From: CAZQDP01 sp964592375
Lineage (GTDB): Bacteria; Bacillota; Clostridia; RUG12999
NCBI GenBank assembly: GCA_964592375.1
Contig: CAZQDP010000058.1
Span: 1-17,284, forward strand
Direction: 5' to 3'
DNA: 17,284 bases
The notes beneath the pieces are model-generated. The model made no database searches. It worked only from the letters and a program-made list of their open reading frames with translations, and was not told the DNA's origin. A program made the position numbers and the translations under genes. Below are positions 15,150 to 17,284 of the stretch, one piece after another. The stretch's first letter is position 1. Each line of letters begins with the position of its first letter.

Positions 15150-16184
15150 TCACCATTTGAATTTATGCCGAACCACGTCCTCCATTTCATGGCGGCGATC
15201 CCTGGTCATCAGTCCGGACACTGCCTCTTTGGGGCAGGTATCTTCAAAAAGCACACGGTATGCGCTTTGCACAATGGGCATTTCAATACCGCATTTTTGT
15301 GCAAGACCATAGGCGGCTGCCGTTGCCGGAACACCTTCCACCACCATTTTGACCTCTTCGAGTGCCTCCGAAATCGATTTGCCTTGGCCAATTAAAATAC
15401 CGGCACGGCGATTACGTGAATGCATACTGGTGCAGGTAACGATGAGGTCGCCAATGCCGCTCAGTCCGAAAAAAGTTTCAAGGTGGGCGCCCATTGCCAC
15501 TCCCAAACGCGCAAGCTCCGCCATACCGCGGGTCATCAGCGCTGCCTTGGCATTATCACCCATGCCAAGACCATCTGCAATGCCGGCGCAAAGTGCATAT
15601 ACATTTTTAATCGCTCCGCCAAGCTCAACGCCCAGTATATCCGGATTGGTATAGATGCGGAAATAGTCTGTCATAAACGTATCTTGTACAAATTCAGCAG
15701 TTTCCAAATGCTTGGAGGCCGCCACATTGGTGGTGGGCAGAAAACGGGCCACCTCCTCCGCATGAGAAGGGCCGGAGAGTGCGCATACCTTCACGCCGCT
15801 AATTTCTTGCTCAATGATTTGGGTCATGGTGTCATGCGTTTTGGCATCTAACCCCTTGCTTAAGCTGACAACACTTTGGGTGCCCACATCAATATACCCA
15901 GAGAGCTGTGCTGAAACCCCTCGCATTCCCTTTGATGGGGAAGCGATCACAATGAGCCGGGCGCCATCTACGCAAAAACCCATATCACTTGAAAAAGTAA
16001 TATTTTCGGGCAGAGCAATGCCGGGCAAAAAGCTTTTGTTTTCCCGGTCATGGGCAAGCCGAAGAGATTCCTCAGGAAAATACGACCAAAGCCTTACCGG
16101 GAGTCCTTTATTTGCAAGCAGATGGGAAATGGCACTGCCCCAGCCGCCTGAGCCGATGACTGCTATATGATCATTCATATCCAT
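15150..16184 (-). CDS. gpsA: Glycerol-3-phosphate dehydrogenase [NAD(P)+]
   Basis: GpsA reduces dihydroxyacetone phosphate to sn-glycerol-3-phosphate, the entry to phospholipid synthesis, in the cytosol. The dinucleotide-binding loop is IGSGGWGSAISHLL near the N terminus. Further family motifs are VSLSKGLD, LSGPSHAEEVA, GAIKNVYALCAGIADGLG with the catalytic lysine, and FFGLSGIGDLIVTC. Length is 344 residues from ATG 16184, normal for the family. AAAGGA lies 5 bases before that ATG, and a second ATG at 16178 (11 bases away) is also possible. A longer frame to 16241 would begin inside the promoter and is not credible. The gene has its own promoter and lies upstream of PFOR on the same strand with a gap of about 160 bases and no clear terminator, so some read-through into PFOR is possible. 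Confidence 0.97.
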   Translation of the reverse strand: MDMNDHIAVIGSGGWGSAISHLLANKGLPVRLWSYFPEESLRLAHDRENKSFLPGIALPENITFSSDMGFCVDGARLIVIASPSKGMRGVSAQLSGYIDVGTQSVVSLSKGLDAKTHDTMTQIIEQEISGVKVCALSGPSHAEEVARFLPTTNVAASKHLETAEFVQDTFMTDYFRIYTNPDILGVELGGAIKNVYALCAGIADGLGMGDNAKAALMTRGMAELARLGVAMGAHLETFFGLSGIGDLIVTCTSMHSRNRRAGILIGQGKSISEALEEVKMVVEGVPATAAAYGLAQKCGIEMPIVQSAYRVLFEDTCPKEAVSGLMTRDRRHEMEDVVRHKFKW

Positions 16185-16227
16185 ATCGTTCCTTTCAAAG
16201 TCACAGTTTACTTGCATATATAGATAA

Positions 16228-16256
16228 ATTATACCATTCATTCAATTTAAATGCAA
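16228..16256 (-). promoter_or_regulatory. Sigma-A promoter of gpsA
   Basis: TTGCAT (16251-16256), a 17-base spacer and a perfect TATAAT (16228-16233) lie on the minus strand, giving a leader of about 40 bases to the gpsA start. CTTGCAT at 16211-16217 forms an inverted repeat with ATGCAAG at 16251-16257 around the promoter. Confidence 0.8.
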
Positions 16257-16368
16257 GAAATATCAAAATAAAAAGTAAAATTGAAACCGAGAAAGGTGGA
16301 GTTAGAAAGAGATATGGCGAGAAAAACGGAGTTTGGAAAGTATAAACTAAAATAATTGAAAAAAAGTC

Positions 16369-16397
16369 TTGACAAAGTGGATGCGATGTAATATAAT
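16369..16397 (+). promoter_or_regulatory. Consensus sigma-A promoter of rplM-rpsI
   Basis: TTGACA (16369-16374), a 17-base spacer and TATAAT (16392-16397) match the consensus at every position, as expected for a ribosomal protein operon. The transcript should begin near 16404, leaving a leader of only about 30 bases, too short for a structured L13 leader RNA. The 110 bases before it (16260-16368) are purine-rich on the plus strand and hold nothing else I can support. Confidence 0.92.
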
Positions 16398-16432
16398 GCA
16401 GTATGCAACTTGAGAAAATGGAGGGAAATTAT

Positions 16433-16870
16433 ATGTCTACGTATATGCTCAAAGAAAAGGATATACAAAGAAAATGGTATATCATAGATGCTACAGGCAA
16501 GCCTTTGGGGCGCGTTGCAGTAGCAGCTGCCGTTATATTAAGAGGGAAGCACAAGCCTACCTTCACACCACACATGGATTGCGGCGATCATGTGATTGTT
16601 TTAAATGCAGAAAAGGCAGTACTTACCGGCAATAAGTTAGAGGATAAGTACTATACTCGCCATACCGGCTGGATTGGCGGCCTCAAGCAGGTACAGTACA
16701 AAATATTAATGGAAAAAAGTCCTGAAAAAGCCATGATGATGGCTGTTAAGGGTATGCTTCCTCACAATACTGTGGGTAGAAATTCCATTAAAAGGCTTCG
16801 CGTATACAAGGGCGGCGAGCACAATCATCAGTCCCAGCAGCCTGAAGTTTGGTCGCAGGATATTAAATAA
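16433..16870 (+). CDS. rplM: 50S ribosomal protein L13
   Basis: L13 binds 23S rRNA early in large-subunit assembly. The 145-residue product has the family start MSTYMLKEKDIQRKWYIID and the conserved stretches GKPLGRVA, GDHVIVLNAEKAVLTG, YYTRHTGW and GMLPHNTVGR. ATG 16433 is chosen because GGAGGG (16420-16425) lies 7 bases upstream. An in-frame ATG at 16403 would add ten residues atypical of the family and would sit at the transcription start. It is followed after 17 bases by rpsI, the universal bacterial pairing. Confidence 0.98.
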   Translation: MSTYMLKEKDIQRKWYIIDATGKPLGRVAVAAAVILRGKHKPTFTPHMDCGDHVIVLNAEKAVLTGNKLEDKYYTRHTGWIGGLKQVQYKILMEKSPEKAMMMAVKGMLPHNTVGRNSIKRLRVYKGGEHNHQSQQPEVWSQDIK

Positions 16871-16887
16871 GGTAGGAGGAAGAAAAA

Positions 16888-17283
16888 ATGGCAGTAGTTC
16901 AGTTTTATGGAACAGGCAGAAGAAAAAAATCAGTTGCTCGTGTAAGACTTATTCCGGGCAAGGGCGATATTACAATAAACGGAAGAGAAATTGACAATTA
17001 TTTTGGTTTGGAAACACTGAAGCTGATCGTAAAACAGCCTCTGACCCTTACCTCCACTGTGGATAAATTTGATGTGGTATGCAAGGTTGTTGGCGGCGGT
17101 TTCACCGGCCAGGCAGGCGCAATTCGTCACGGCGTGGCAAGAGCGCTTTTAAAGGCAGATGAAGAAGGCTTTAGAGGCATGCTGAAAAAAGCAGGTTTCC
17201 TCACTCGTGACCCACGTATGAAGGAAAGAAAGAAATATGGTCTCAAAGCTGCAAGACGTGCACCGCAGTTTAGTAAGAGATAA
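16888..17283 (+). CDS. rpsI: 30S ribosomal protein S9
   Basis: S9 binds 16S rRNA in the head of the small subunit, and its C-terminal tail reaches the P-site tRNA. The 131-residue product is complete: YGTGRRKKSVARVRL near the start, the central GGGFTGQAGAIRHGVARAL, and the basic tail ending QFSKR whose last arginine contacts tRNA. A GGAGGAAG ribosome site precedes the ATG. It shares the rplM promoter. The stop codon is two bases from the window edge, so any terminator or third gene is not visible. Confidence 0.98.
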   Translation: MAVVQFYGTGRRKKSVARVRLIPGKGDITINGREIDNYFGLETLKLIVKQPLTLTSTVDKFDVVCKVVGGGFTGQAGAIRHGVARALLKADEEGFRGMLKKAGFLTRDPRMKERKKYGLKAARRAPQFSKR

Positions 17284-17284
17284 T

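Noticed and set aside
16247..16468. Minus-strand 73-residue frame across the rplM promoter.
   Set aside because: It is low-complexity Phe/Leu/Ser-rich translation of purine-rich DNA and runs through a consensus promoter and the rplM start.

Overview
The window looks like a chromosomal segment of a low-to-mid GC anaerobic Firmicute, probably Clostridia. The evidence is AddB (the Firmicutes-type recombination nuclease), a homodimeric pyruvate:ferredoxin oxidoreductase, strong AGGAGG-type ribosome sites and textbook sigma-A promoters. I cannot name genus or species from the sequence alone.

Layout: (1) 2-4182, plus strand: the 3' part of addB (5' end cut by the window) followed, with an ATGA overlap, by nagA. 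No addA follows addB. (2) 4183-11457: a visibly AT-rich accessory block, all read on the minus strand. In transcription order (right to left) it holds an HD phosphohydrolase-DUF429 fusion, a remnant of a small ORF, a HIRAN-domain protein, a WYL-type transcriptional regulator, a MORN-repeat lipoprotein, a second lipoprotein, and a tightly coupled pair: a small glycine-zipper/coiled-coil protein and a 452-residue membrane-associated protein of unknown function. (3) 11458-16184, minus strand: PFOR (nifJ) and gpsA, each with its own clear promoter. (4) 16369-17283, plus strand: a consensus promoter driving rplM-rpsI.

The most unusual structure is a duplicated regulatory module of about 170 bp (9601-9771 and 11260-11426). 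Each copy consists, in minus-strand order, of a strong 17-18 bp terminator-like hairpin, a TTGCAA-17-TATRAT promoter, and a leader containing a conserved 25-mer. One copy drives HIRAN-WYL and the other drives HD-DUF429, so the two transcription units are probably co-regulated. The WYL protein is the obvious candidate regulator. The two copies also bracket the HD-DUF429 gene, as if it were a cassette inserted or duplicated between PFOR and HIRAN.

The housekeeping genes cover DNA break repair, amino-sugar catabolism, pyruvate oxidation, glycerophospholipid synthesis and ribosome assembly. The accessory block could be a small stress- or phage-related island (HIRAN, WYL, HD, glycine-zipper membrane protein), but the sequence does not prove a defence function. 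No tRNA, rRNA, CRISPR array, transposase or integrase is visible.
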